64,000 bases of DNA from Pseudolabrys sp. Root1462 (GTDB lineage: Bacteria > Pseudomonadota > Alphaproteobacteria > Rhizobiales > Xanthobacteraceae): positions 2,350,609 to 2,414,608 of the forward strand of contig NZ_LMFS01000001.1 in NCBI RefSeq assembly GCF_001426945.1, read 5' to 3'. Position numbers and translations under genes: made by a program. Every line of letters begins with the position of its first letter. Position 1 is the first letter of the stretch. Positions 9,355 through 17,901 of this stretch are shown here, in pieces. Below the pieces are notes generated by a model. The model did no database searches. It worked only from the letters and a program-made list of their open reading frames with translations, and was not told the origin of the DNA.

Positions 9355-10281
9355 TCATGAAAGCCTCTTGCGCACCATCGCGATAAAATCCGCTGCGGCG
9401 AGCGACGGCGGCCGGCTGGCGGGCGTCAGAAAGCAGGTCCGGTAAGGGATGGCGGTGGCAAACGGCCGTACGACGATGCCGTTGCCGAGCTGGTGGACGA
9501 TCGGGAACGGATTGAGCAGCGCGACGCCCAGTCCTTCGCGCACGAACTCCGCCGCCGAAACCGCCGTCGCGGTTTCGATCACGATATGGCGGCGCACGCC
9601 GGCCTTGTCGAAGAGCCGGTCGGTCAGCGTGCGGCCGGAATGGCGGCGTGTCAGCGCGACGAAAGCCTGCCCTTCCAGATCCTGCAGCCGGATGGTCTCG
9701 CGCCGCGCCAGCGGATGACGGCTCGGCAGCGCGCAGATCGCCTCCGTCGCGAGCAACAGGTCGTTGCGCACGCTGTCATGCGAAACGGCGGTATCGGTCA
9801 AACCGACGTCGTGGCGGTCTTCGGCGATATTCGTGACGAGCGCGTCGCTGGAAAGCACCTCGAAGACCACTTCCAACTGCGGGTTGGCGTTGGTGAAGGC
9901 CGCGACGATCGGCGGCAGGAAGCGATGCGCGATCGTCGGCGGCGCGGCAATACGGAGCGTTCCGGTATGGGAGCCGGTGCCGGCGGCTGAGCGATTGGCA
10001 ATCCGCGTCAGCGCGGAGAAGATTGGTCCGAGTTCGTCGTTGACGGCGAGCGCTTCGGGATTTGGCACAAGCCGCCCCCCCACCCGATCGAACAGCTGGC
10101 GGCCGAGCGTTGCCTCCAGTTCCGCCAGCGCACGACTGACGGCCGGCTGCGACAACCCGAGGCGCTGGCCTGCAACGGTCGTCTTGCCGGTTTCGACCAG
10201 CGCGCGCAGCACTTCGAGTTCACGCAGCGTGAAGCCGGCGCGCCGCTGTTCCTGTTTGGCGCTTGATGACTTTTCGGGCAT
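9355..10281 (-). CDS. LysR-family transcriptional regulator
   Basis: An approximately 308-aa regulator. The N-terminal winged helix-turn-helix is clear (LRELEVLRALVETGKTTVAGQRLGLSQPAVSRALAELE), followed by the periplasmic-binding-like effector domain (LRIAAPPTIAHRFLPPIVAAF...). The frame is open to an ATG at 10323, giving 14 more residues rich in Lys and Ile. I prefer 10281 because the helix-turn-helix then starts at the usual distance, but neither start has a clear ribosome-binding site. It is divergent from the peptide transporter operon, which it probably controls together with the ArgE-like gene. Confidence 0.85.
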   Translation of the reverse strand: MPEKSSSAKQEQRRAGFTLRELEVLRALVETGKTTVAGQRLGLSQPAVSRALAELEATLGRQLFDRVGGRLVPNPEALAVNDELGPIFSALTRIANRSAAGTGSHTGTLRIAAPPTIAHRFLPPIVAAFTNANPQLEVVFEVLSSDALVTNIAEDRHDVGLTDTAVSHDSVRNDLLLATEAICALPSRHPLARRETIRLQDLEGQAFVALTRRHSGRTLTDRLFDKAGVRRHIVIETATAVSAAEFVREGLGVALLNPFPIVHQLGNGIVVRPFATAIPYRTCFLTPASRPPSLAAADFIAMVRKRLS

Positions 10282-10284
10282 ATG

Positions 10285-10333
10285 TATGCAGATTTTGTAT
10301 ATCTTTTTCGCTTTGAAATTCATTTACTGCATA
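10285..10333. promoter_or_regulatory. Candidate LysR operator in divergent promoter
   Basis: TATGCAG (10285-10291) and CTGCATA (10327-10333) are inverted copies 35 bp apart within an AT-rich stretch between the LysR gene and the transporter operon. LysR regulators usually autoregulate from such shared regions. The pairing could be chance. Confidence 0.35.
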
Positions 10334-10419
10334 ATAACGTTGCTGCCAAGAGCCGGAATGGCGCCGGTTGAAAAGCAGAAGCTGCGCTCCCGAACCCGTC
10401 GAAACGTCGAGGAGATTCA

Positions 10420-12030
10420 ATGATGAAGAAATCCGCCCTTCTTGCCTGCCTTCTCGCCGGCGCAACTATGTGCAGTTCCGCAGGAGCTGCGGACCTTGCG
10501 ATCGGTCTGAAGTCGGAAGCGACGTCGATGGACCCGCAATTTCATCAACTTTCCACCAATACCCAGGTACTGCTCAATATCTTCGAGCCGCTGACCAAGC
10601 AGGATCCGTTTCAGAAAGTAACGCCCGGTCTGGCGACGAAGTGGGAATCCGTCAACGACACGACATGGCGCTTCACGTTGCGCGGCGGCGTCAAGTTTCA
10701 GAACGGCAGCGCCCTGTCACCCCGCGACGTGATCTACACCTATTGCCGCGTGCCACTGGTCGTGAACTCCCCCTCCTCCTTTACGATCTATACGGCGGCC
10801 ATCCTCGACGTGACGGCCGACGGCAAGAACGCCGTGCTGATCAAGACGGACGGCGCCAATCCGCTTCTGCCAACGGACCTTTCCAATCTGCCGATCCTCT
10901 CGGCCGACGCGGCCGGCGCCGACGCGACTGTCACCTACAAGCCGGGCGGTAAGTGCGAGGGCATGGGCAAGGTGCCACAGTCGGTCGATTTCAATTCTCC
11001 CGCTGTCGCCGTCGGCACCGGACCCTACAAGCTCGACAGGTTCGTGCGCGGCAGCGAAATGGTGCTGACGCGCTATGACGGTTACTGGGGGACCAAGCCG
11101 GACTGGGACAAAGTGACCATGCGCCCGATCACCAGCGACGGTCCACGTATCGCCGCGCTGCTGTCGGGTGACGTCGACATGATCGAATCCCCGCCGATCC
11201 AGGACCTGAAGCGGGTCAAAGACGCCGGCTTCAAGGTCATCGATGCGCTGTCCAACCGTATCATCTATCTGGCGCTGTTCCAGGACAGCAAGGCGACCGC
11301 TCCGAACATCAACGGAACCAACGGCAAGAACCCGCTCCTCGACAAGCGAGTGCGCGAGGCGATCTCGCTGGCAATCAACCGCGAGGCCATCGTCGCGCGC
11401 ATCATGGGCGGCTATGCAAAAGTCGCCGGAGAGCTGCTGCCGCCACCGATGTTCGGCACCAATGGCCGCGCCGTCGACAAATACGATCCGAAGAAGGCCA
11501 AGGAGCTCCTGACCGCGGCCGGCTATCCCGATGGTTTCGAAATCACACTCGGAACGCCGAACGACCGCTACATCAACGACTCGCAGGTCGCCCAGGCCGT
11601 CGCCCAGATGCTGGTGCGCATCGGCATCAAGACCAAGGTCGACGCGCAGACCGCGAGCCAGTTCTTCTCCCGGCGCAATAAGCTGGAGTTCCCGATGTAC
11701 CTGGCCGGCTGGGGCGCCTCATCGGGCGAAATGTCGTCACCGCTGAAGTCGCTGGTCGCAACCTACGACAAGAAGACGGGGATGGGCCCGACCAATGCCG
11801 GGCGCTATTCCAACCCCGAGATGGACAAACTGCTGACAGCGGCGATGTCGACCATCGACGATGCCAAGCGGGAAGTCATGCTGGGCAAAGCCGAAAAGAT
11901 GGTGCTCGACGACTACGGCATCATCCCGCTGCACTATGAGCAGACGGTTTGGGCCATGAAGAAAGGCTTGAGTTACGCGGCACGCGTCGATCAGTATACG
12001 ATCGCGTCAGACGTCCACGCGGCAAAATAG
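10420..12030 (+). CDS. Peptide ABC transporter substrate-binding protein (SBP family 5)
   Basis: A 536-aa DppA/OppA-type periplasmic receptor. A signal peptide covers residues 1 to about 24 (MMKKSALLACLLAG...SSAGA), with a likely cleavage before ADL. The family block is present around residues 35-75 (TSMDPQFHQLSTNTQVLLNIFEPL), as is the downstream motif VREAISLAINREAIVARIMGGYAKVAGELLPP. GAGGAG lies 6 bp before the first ATG of an ATGATG pair. It is the first gene of a six-gene unit with two permeases, two ATPases and an amidohydrolase. The receptor therefore probably delivers a short peptide or N-acyl amino acid that the last enzyme cleaves. Confidence 0.92.
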   Translation: MMKKSALLACLLAGATMCSSAGAADLAIGLKSEATSMDPQFHQLSTNTQVLLNIFEPLTKQDPFQKVTPGLATKWESVNDTTWRFTLRGGVKFQNGSALSPRDVIYTYCRVPLVVNSPSSFTIYTAAILDVTADGKNAVLIKTDGANPLLPTDLSNLPILSADAAGADATVTYKPGGKCEGMGKVPQSVDFNSPAVAVGTGPYKLDRFVRGSEMVLTRYDGYWGTKPDWDKVTMRPITSDGPRIAALLSGDVDMIESPPIQDLKRVKDAGFKVIDALSNRIIYLALFQDSKATAPNINGTNGKNPLLDKRVREAISLAINREAIVARIMGGYAKVAGELLPPPMFGTNGRAVDKYDPKKAKELLTAAGYPDGFEITLGTPNDRYINDSQVAQAVAQMLVRIGIKTKVDAQTASQFFSRRNKLEFPMYLAGWGASSGEMSSPLKSLVATYDKKTGMGPTNAGRYSNPEMDKLLTAAMSTIDDAKREVMLGKAEKMVLDDYGIIPLHYEQTVWAMKKGLSYAARVDQYTIASDVHAAK

Positions 12031-12100
12031 CCGCCCGCCCAGCCGGGGCCGCGCGCCCGATACCTTGGGAACGCGCGGCCTATTCCCTGCGGAGGCGATG

Positions 12101-13078
12101 ATGATCGTCTATATCTTGCGGCGTATCGGGCAAAGCCTCTTCGCCCTTGCGGCGATGGCCATCCTGGTCTTCATCGGCGTCTTTGCCATCGGCAACCCCG
12201 TCGACATTCTGGTCAACCCGGAAGCAAACCAAGCCGAGATCGCCGCGACGACAGCGCGCCTCGGCCTCGACAAGCCGCTATGGGAACAGTTTGCCCGCTT
12301 CGTCGGGCATCTGTTTCAAGGCGACCTCGGCACATCCTTCGTCTACGGGCGCCCGGCGATGGAAATCATTCTCCAGCGCCTGCCGGCAACGATGGAACTG
12401 GCGGTGACGGCGCTCATCCTGGCGGTCGTCATCGGCGTGCCGCTCGGCGTCTATGCCGGACTGAAGCCCGACAGTATCGGCGGGCGCTCGGTGATGGCCG
12501 GCTCGATTCTCGGATTTTCGCTGCCGAACTTCTGGCAGGGCCTGCTGCTGATCCTGATCTTTGCAGTTCTGCTGGGCTGGCTGCCCGCGGGCGGACGCGG
12601 CGAGACCGTCGAGGTTCTCGGCATCCGCGTCAGTTTCCTGACCCTGGACGGACTGCGGCACATGATTCTGCCGGCGTTGAACCTCGCGCTGTTCAAGATG
12701 TCGCTGGTGATCCGGTTGACGCGGGCCAATACCCGCGAGGTCTGCCTGCAGGAATATATCAAGTTCGCGCGGGCGAAGGGCCTCTCTTCGACCCGCATCG
12801 TTCTCGTCCACATCCTCAAGAACATCATGATCCCGGTCGTGACCATCCTGGGCCTTGAACTCGGTTCGATGATCGCCTTCGCCGTCGTCACGGAAACCGT
12901 GTTCGCCTGGCCGGGCATGGGCAAGCTCCTGATCGATTCGATCAACCTGCTCGACCGACCCGTCATCGTCGCCTACCTTATGCTGACCGTGGTGATCATC
13001 GTCACGATCAACCTCATCGTCGATCTGCTCTATTCCGCTCTCGACCCCCGGGTTCGCCTTTCGCAGGTGAAGGCATGA
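12101..13078 (+). CDS. Peptide ABC transporter permease, DppB-type
   Basis: A 325-aa inner-membrane permease with about six helices. The N-terminus is typical of DppB (IVYILRRIGQSLFALAAMAILVFIGV), and the EAA loop is at LQEYIKFARAKGLSSTRIVLVHILKNIMIP. The ATG at 12101 follows GGAGG at a proper distance. The ATG at 12098 is only 2 bp from it, and the longer TTG-initiated frame at 12065 has no such site. The gene overlaps the next permease by 4 bp (ATGA), indicating coupled translation. Confidence 0.92.
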   Translation: MIVYILRRIGQSLFALAAMAILVFIGVFAIGNPVDILVNPEANQAEIAATTARLGLDKPLWEQFARFVGHLFQGDLGTSFVYGRPAMEIILQRLPATMELAVTALILAVVIGVPLGVYAGLKPDSIGGRSVMAGSILGFSLPNFWQGLLLILIFAVLLGWLPAGGRGETVEVLGIRVSFLTLDGLRHMILPALNLALFKMSLVIRLTRANTREVCLQEYIKFARAKGLSSTRIVLVHILKNIMIPVVTILGLELGSMIAFAVVTETVFAWPGMGKLLIDSINLLDRPVIVAYLMLTVVIIVTINLIVDLLYSALDPRVRLSQVKA

Positions 13079-14010
13079 GCGACGACGCCCTCACAGCCGG
13101 CCTCGCGCCGACCGCCACGGCAGAGCCCCTCGCCGCCGACAGCCCGTTCAAGCGCCTCCTCCATACCTTTCTCGAAGACAAGCTGGCGGTGATCGGCCTT
13201 GTTCTTTTCACCCTCGTCGTTCTGCTTGCGATCTTCGCCCCGCTGATCGCGCCGCAAAATCCCTATGACCTCGCCCAGCTCGACGTCCTCGACGGCGGCC
13301 TGCCGCCCGGATCGGCGAGCATGTCTACCGGCGGCATCTACTATCTCGGCACCGACGAACAGGGCCGCGACATGCTGTCGGCGATCCTTTACGGCTTACG
13401 CATCAGCCTGCTGGTCGCGACGGTGTCACTCGCCTTCGCCATCGCCATCGGCGTCACCGCCGGCACGATGGCCGCCTATTTCGGCGGCAAGATCGACAGC
13501 CTCATCATGAGGATGGTCGATCTGCAACTGTCCTTCCCGGCCATCCTCATCGCCCTGATCCTGCTCGCCCTCTGGGGCCGCGGCGTCGATAAGGTCATTA
13601 TTGCCCTCGTCATCGTGCAGTGGGCTTACTATGCCCGCACCGTACGGTCCTCGGCCATCGTCGAAGCGCGCAAGGATTACATCGAAGCCGCGCATTGTCT
13701 GGCGCTGTCGCACAGCCGAATCATGTTCCATCATTTGCTGCCGAACTGCCTGCCACCGCTGATCGTGGTCGCCACGGTCCAGATCGCGCAGGCGATCGCA
13801 CTCGAGGCGACGTTGTCGTTTCTCGGCGCCGGCGTGCCGATCACCGAGCCATCGCTCGGCCTCCTCATCGCCAACGGATACAACTACCTTCTGTCCGGCC
13901 GCTACTGGGTCAGTCTGTTTCCCGGCATCGCGCTCGTCCTGACGATCGTGGCGATTAACCTCGTCGGCGACCGGCTGCGCGACGTGTTCAATCCGAGGCT
14001 GCAGAAATGA
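13075..14010 (+). CDS. Peptide ABC transporter permease, DppC-type
   Basis: A 311-aa permease. The cytoplasmic N-terminal stretch and first helix match the DppC family ([36 protein letters not shown]). The family motif [24 protein letters not shown] comes before the transmembrane core, and the EAA loop is [28 protein letters not shown]. It overlaps both neighbours by 4 bp (ATGA at each junction). It forms the membrane channel with the DppB-type partner. Confidence 0.92.
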   Translation: MSDDALTAGLAPTATAEPLAADSPFKRLLHTFLEDKLAVIGLVLFTLVVLLAIFAPLIAPQNPYDLAQLDVLDGGLPPGSASMSTGGIYYLGTDEQGRDMLSAILYGLRISLLVATVSLAFAIAIGVTAGTMAAYFGGKIDSLIMRMVDLQLSFPAILIALILLALWGRGVDKVIIALVIVQWAYYARTVRSSAIVEARKDYIEAAHCLALSHSRIMFHHLLPNCLPPLIVVATVQIAQAIALEATLSFLGAGVPITEPSLGLLIANGYNYLLSGRYWVSLFPGIALVLTIVAINLVGDRLRDVFNPRLQK

Positions 14011-15035
14011 CCGCGCTTCTCAGCATCGAGGATCTGAAGACCCACTTCTTCACCCGCGATGGCGTGGTCAAGGCCGTCGACGGCGTCAGCTTCAGTCTGA
14101 TGCGCGGACAGATTCTCGGCCTGGTCGGTGAATCGGGCTCCGGCAAGTCGGTGACCGGCTTCTCGCTGCTCGGGCTTGTCGATCCGCCAGGCCGCATTGT
14201 CGACGGCTCGATTCGGTTCGACGGTGAGGATCTGGTGAAAGGCGGCGAGCCGATGCTGCGCACCTTGCGCGGCAAGCGCATCGCCATGATCTTCCAGGAT
14301 CCGATGATGACGCTGAACCCGGTCCTGCGCATCGACACGCAGATGATCGAGACCGTGCTCGCGCACGAGAATGTTTCGCGCGCCGAGGCACTGAAACGCG
14401 CACGCGACGCGCTTGTCATGGTCGGCATCTCGTCGCCGGACGAGCGGATGCAGAGCTATCCGCATCAGTTCTCCGGCGGCATGCGCCAGCGCGTCGCCAT
14501 CGCCATTGCGATGCTGCACAAACCGGACCTGATCATTGCCGACGAACCGACCACCGCGCTCGACGTGACGATCCAGGCGCAGATTCTCGCCGAGATGCAG
14601 AAGCTGTGCGCCGAGACCGGAACCGCGCTGATCTGGATCACGCACGATCTTGCCATTGTCTCCGGCCTCGCCGACCGGTTGGCGGTGATGTACGCCGGCC
14701 GCGTCGTCGAAGAGGGCGAGACGGCCCGCGTCATCGAACGGCCGCTGCACCCCTACACCAAGGGCCTGATCGCTTCCGTGCCGCAGGGCAAGACGCGCGG
14801 CGCGCGGCTGCAGCAGATCAGCGGCATGCCGCCGTCGCTGCGCAGCTTGCCGAAAGGCTGTGCTTTCCGGCCGCGTTGCGCGCGGGCCGACGAGGCCTGT
14901 CTGGAAGAGCCGGCGCTGGAGGAGAAGCTACACGGTCGCAAGGCGCGCTGCTTCCACCCCTGGTCGCTCGACGAGGCCGCCGATGCGCGCCGGCAGGCGC
15001 CGTCCAGGGACGGGATGGCGGAGACGGCGACATGA
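14007..15035 (+). CDS. Peptide ABC transporter ATPase, DppD-type
   Basis: A 342-aa ATP-binding subunit. Walker A is GESGSGKSV, the signature is [15 protein letters not shown], Walker B is [13 protein letters not shown] and the switch His is in WITHDLAIV. The C-terminal oligopeptide-transporter extension carries the cysteine cluster [18 protein letters not shown], which in this subfamily can ligate a 4Fe-4S cluster. It overlaps the DppC-type gene and the following ATPase gene by 4 bp each. Confidence 0.92.
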   Translation: MTALLSIEDLKTHFFTRDGVVKAVDGVSFSLMRGQILGLVGESGSGKSVTGFSLLGLVDPPGRIVDGSIRFDGEDLVKGGEPMLRTLRGKRIAMIFQDPMMTLNPVLRIDTQMIETVLAHENVSRAEALKRARDALVMVGISSPDERMQSYPHQFSGGMRQRVAIAIAMLHKPDLIIADEPTTALDVTIQAQILAEMQKLCAETGTALIWITHDLAIVSGLADRLAVMYAGRVVEEGETARVIERPLHPYTKGLIASVPQGKTRGARLQQISGMPPSLRSLPKGCAFRPRCARADEACLEEPALEEKLHGRKARCFHPWSLDEAADARRQAPSRDGMAETAT

Positions 15036-16030
15036 GCGAGCCGATCATCGAGATCGACGGCGTCTCCAAGCGCTTCGTCAAGTCGCTCGATCTGGCCGAG
15101 CGGACGGCGCGCCTGCTCGGCGCCAGCGTTCGCCAATTGACGGTGAACGCGGTCGACGGCGTCGACCTGTCAATTCGCAAGGGCGAGGTCATGGGCCTGG
15201 TCGGCGAGTCCGGCTGCGGCAAGTCCACACTCGGCCGGATCGTCGCCGGATTGTACGCACCAAGCGCAGGCGCCATTCGCTTTCGCGGCCGCGACGTCGC
15301 TGCTCTCAAGGGCAAGGACGCCAAGGAAGCGGCGCTCAAGGTGCAGATGGTCTTCCAGGACCCCATGTCGTCGCTCAATCCGCGGCTTCGCGTCGACCAG
15401 ATCATCGGCGAGGCGCCGCGCGTCCACGGCCTTGCCGGTCGTGGCGAAATCGACGCCTATGTCGAGGCGGCGCTACAGCGCGTCGGCCTCGATCCGGCGA
15501 TGCGCAAGCGCTATCCGCACCAGTTCTCCGGCGGGCAGCGGGCGCGGATCGGCATCGCCCGGGCGCTCGCCGTGCAGCCGGACTTCATCGTCTGCGATGA
15601 ATCCGTCGCCGCGCTCGACGTGTCGATCCAGGCCCAGATCCTCAATTTGTTTATGGATCTGCGCGAGGAGCTTGACCTCACTTACCTGTTCATCAGCCAC
15701 GATCTCGGTGTCGTCGAGCACATCTCGGACCGGGTCGCCATCATGTATCTCGGGCGCGTGGTGGAACTGGGCGCCAGCGAGGAGATCTTTGCGTCACCCA
15801 ATCATCCCTATACCCAGGCGCTGCTCGCCGAGATTCCGACGTTCGAGGCGAAGAAGAAGACCTATTCGGTGATCAAGGGCGAGATCCCCTCGCCGATCGA
15901 TCCGCCCAGCGGCTGCCACTTCCATCCGCGCTGCCCGCATGCCTTCGCGCGCTGCCGGACCGAGCGGCCGGCGCTCAAGGAAACCGCGCCGAACCGCTAT
16001 TCCGCCTGCCATCTCAATGACGCGAGTTGA
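15032..16030 (+). CDS. Peptide ABC transporter ATPase, DppF-type
   Basis: A 332-aa second ATPase of the importer. Motifs are Walker A GESGCGKST, Q-loop MVFQDPMSSLNPRLRVDQI, signature FSGGQRARIGIARAL and Walker B FIVCDESVAALDVS. The C-terminal Cys cluster is GCHFHPRCPHAFARCRTERP. The start at 15032 is fixed by the ATGA overlap with the stop of the preceding ATPase. It should form a heterodimer with the DppD-type subunit. Confidence 0.92.
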   Translation: MSEPIIEIDGVSKRFVKSLDLAERTARLLGASVRQLTVNAVDGVDLSIRKGEVMGLVGESGCGKSTLGRIVAGLYAPSAGAIRFRGRDVAALKGKDAKEAALKVQMVFQDPMSSLNPRLRVDQIIGEAPRVHGLAGRGEIDAYVEAALQRVGLDPAMRKRYPHQFSGGQRARIGIARALAVQPDFIVCDESVAALDVSIQAQILNLFMDLREELDLTYLFISHDLGVVEHISDRVAIMYLGRVVELGASEEIFASPNHPYTQALLAEIPTFEAKKKTYSVIKGEIPSPIDPPSGCHFHPRCPHAFARCRTERPALKETAPNRYSACHLNDAS

Positions 16031-16062
16031 CAACGGCCTTTGCCGCAAGACGAGAGGACGAC

Positions 16063-17496
16063 ATGACGATTACCAACGCCGAGAGCATCTGGAATCTCGT
16101 CGACGCCCGCCGCGAGGATTACGAGGCGCTGAGCGACCGGATCTGGGGCATGCCGGAGATCGCCTATACCGAGTTCAGGTCCAGCGCCGAGCACACCAAG
16201 ATGCTACGCAACGAGGGCTTTGCGGTCACCGAGGGGCCGGCGGGCATTCCCACCGCGGTGATCGGCGAAGCCGGCCAGGGCGGCCCGGTCATTGCCTTCC
16301 TCGGCGAATACGACGCTCTGCCCGGCCTCAGCCAGGAGGCCAACATCGCCGAGCCGCGGCCGCTCGAAGGTAATGGCTACGGCCACGGTTGCGGTCACAA
16401 CATGCTCGGCTCGGCCGCGCTTCTGGCGGCGACCGCGCTCAAGAACTTTCTGGCCGAGAACAAGCTGCCGGGCACGGTGCGTTACTACGGGTGCCCCGCC
16501 GAGGAAGGCGGCGCCGCCAAGGCTTTCATGGTTCGCGACGGCCTGTTCGACGACGTCGACGCCGCGATCACCTGGCATCCGGCCGCGCTGACGCGGGTCG
16601 ACGAGGCCAAATCGCTCGCCAACACGCGTATCGATTTCACCTTCAAGGGCCGAGCCTCGCACGCGGCCGCGGCGCCGCATCTCGGCCGTTCGGCTCTCGA
16701 TGCGGTCGAACTGATGAATGTCGGCGTCAACTATCTGCGTGAACACGTGCCGGCGGATTCGCGCATCCACTACGCCATGATTGACGGCGGCGGTATCGCG
16801 CCGAACGTTGTGCAGGCACGCGCCAAAGTCCGCTATGCGGTGCGCTCGCGCGATATTCACGCCATGAAGGCGCTAAACGAAAGGGTGATCGACGTCGCCA
16901 GGGGCGCCGCGATGATGACCGGCACCGAGGTCGAGATCAGCATTCTGAGCGCCGTTTCCAATCTCCTGCCGAATACGGCGATGGAAGAGGCCATGCACGC
17001 CAACCTCGAGCGCCTTGGCCCGGTCCCTTTCGACGCCCACGACCGCACATTCGCCGCTCAAATCCAGGCGACGCTCAGCGAGGAAGACATCGCCAGTGAC
17101 TATCTGCGCTGCGGCGTCGAGGCCCGCGCCGATACGCCGCTTTGTGACTTCATCGTACCGATGGATTCGGTCGGCGAGCCAATGATCGGTTCGACGGATG
17201 TCGGCGACGTCTCATGGGCCGTGCCGACCGTACAAGCCCGCGTCGCCACGCACGCCATCGGTTCGCCTGGGCATTCCTGGCAGATCACGGCCCAGGGCAA
17301 GGCGCCCGCGGCCAAGAAGGGCATGGTCTATGCCGCCAAGGCGATGGCGGGAACGGCCGTCGACCTGCTCAACGATCCGAACCTGCTGGCGCGAGCCAAG
17401 GCCGACCATCAGGCGCGTCTCGCCAGAACGCCCTACGCCTCGCCGATCCCGGCTGACGTCAAGCCGCCGATCCAGCCGCGGCCGCAAGCCAAGTAG
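16063..17496 (+). CDS. M20 amidohydrolase, AbgB-like (aminobenzoyl-glutamate hydrolase subunit B)
   Basis: A 477-aa metal-dependent amidohydrolase matching AbgB in length and blocks. These include the opening helix SDRIWGMPEIAYTEFRSSAEH, FLGEYDALPGLSQEA, the metal-binding GHGCGHNMLGSA and CPAEEGGAAKAFMVRDGLFD, and ending blocks such as HSWQITAQGKAPAAKKGMVYAAKAM. GAGAGG lies 7-8 bp before ATG 16063; a longer frame begins at TTG 16027. AbgB with AbgA splits p-aminobenzoyl-glutamate; no AbgA is present here. As the last gene of the peptide-transporter unit, it probably cleaves the imported N-acyl amino acid or amidated compound. Confidence 0.85.
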   Translation: MTITNAESIWNLVDARREDYEALSDRIWGMPEIAYTEFRSSAEHTKMLRNEGFAVTEGPAGIPTAVIGEAGQGGPVIAFLGEYDALPGLSQEANIAEPRPLEGNGYGHGCGHNMLGSAALLAATALKNFLAENKLPGTVRYYGCPAEEGGAAKAFMVRDGLFDDVDAAITWHPAALTRVDEAKSLANTRIDFTFKGRASHAAAAPHLGRSALDAVELMNVGVNYLREHVPADSRIHYAMIDGGGIAPNVVQARAKVRYAVRSRDIHAMKALNERVIDVARGAAMMTGTEVEISILSAVSNLLPNTAMEEAMHANLERLGPVPFDAHDRTFAAQIQATLSEEDIASDYLRCGVEARADTPLCDFIVPMDSVGEPMIGSTDVGDVSWAVPTVQARVATHAIGSPGHSWQITAQGKAPAAKKGMVYAAKAMAGTAVDLLNDPNLLARAKADHQARLARTPYASPIPADVKPPIQPRPQAK

Positions 17497-17522
17497 ACGA
17501 ACTCGAAGACCAGGACTAGGCG

Positions 17523-17724
17523 ATGACGACCACCCGACCGGCGATCAAGCTCACCGACGAACGCGCGCGTCTCCTGCTCGATGCGGGGATCGAGCATGCG
17601 AACAAAGTGGGCGTGCCGCAGTGCATCGCAACTCGTTGACGAGGGCCGCAATCTCGTGGCCGGATCGCGCGAGACCTCGCTGATAGTCCATTTCTACGCC
17701 TCCCTCCGAGCTGCGGTTCATTAG
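17523..17724 (+). pseudogene. GlcG/HbpS (heme-binding DUF336) remnant, frameshifted and truncated
   Basis: ATG 17523 opens a frame of 38 codons, ending IEHANKVGVPQCIATR. This is the usual GlcG/HbpS N-terminus (...DAGIxHAxKxGVPQCIAVVDxGG). Skipping one base after codon 36 restores the family reading as LVDEGRNLVAGSRETS, which then runs to a TAG at 17722. The remaining two thirds of the domain (normally about 135 aa) are missing. It follows the AbgB-like gene by 26 bp and was presumably the original last gene of that unit. Confidence 0.6.
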
Positions 17725-17748
17725 TCGCATGGCAGGAACTCGGCTACT

Positions 17749-17762
17749 TTGACGCAAGTCAA
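17749..17762. promoter_or_regulatory. FNR/FixK-like box 1 upstream of the SbmA-like ABC gene
   Basis: TTGACGCAAGTCAA fits TTG-N8-CAA and is symmetric over five bases on each side. Its centre is 64 bp upstream of the centre of the second box. Confidence 0.55.
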
Positions 17763-17812
17763 TTCTTCATGAGCGAACCTGCGCCCGTGGTGGGTGCCCG
17801 CGCGCCGGACCG

Positions 17813-17826
17813 TTGATTTTGGTCAA
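17813..17826. promoter_or_regulatory. FNR/FixK-like box 2 upstream of the SbmA-like ABC gene
   Basis: TTGATTTTGGTCAA matches the FNR/FixK pattern closely (TTGAT-N4-xTCAA). It ends 75 bp before the preferred start at 17902, which leaves room for a promoter and short leader. This supports the shorter gene start over GTG 17794, which would place the box inside the coding region. Confidence 0.55.
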
Positions 17827-17901
17827 CGCGTCTTCTTCGTCCCACGTCACACTTTTTCGAAGTATTCGGCGAATACTCAGGACCAGGCTTGTGCGCCGCA
17901 A

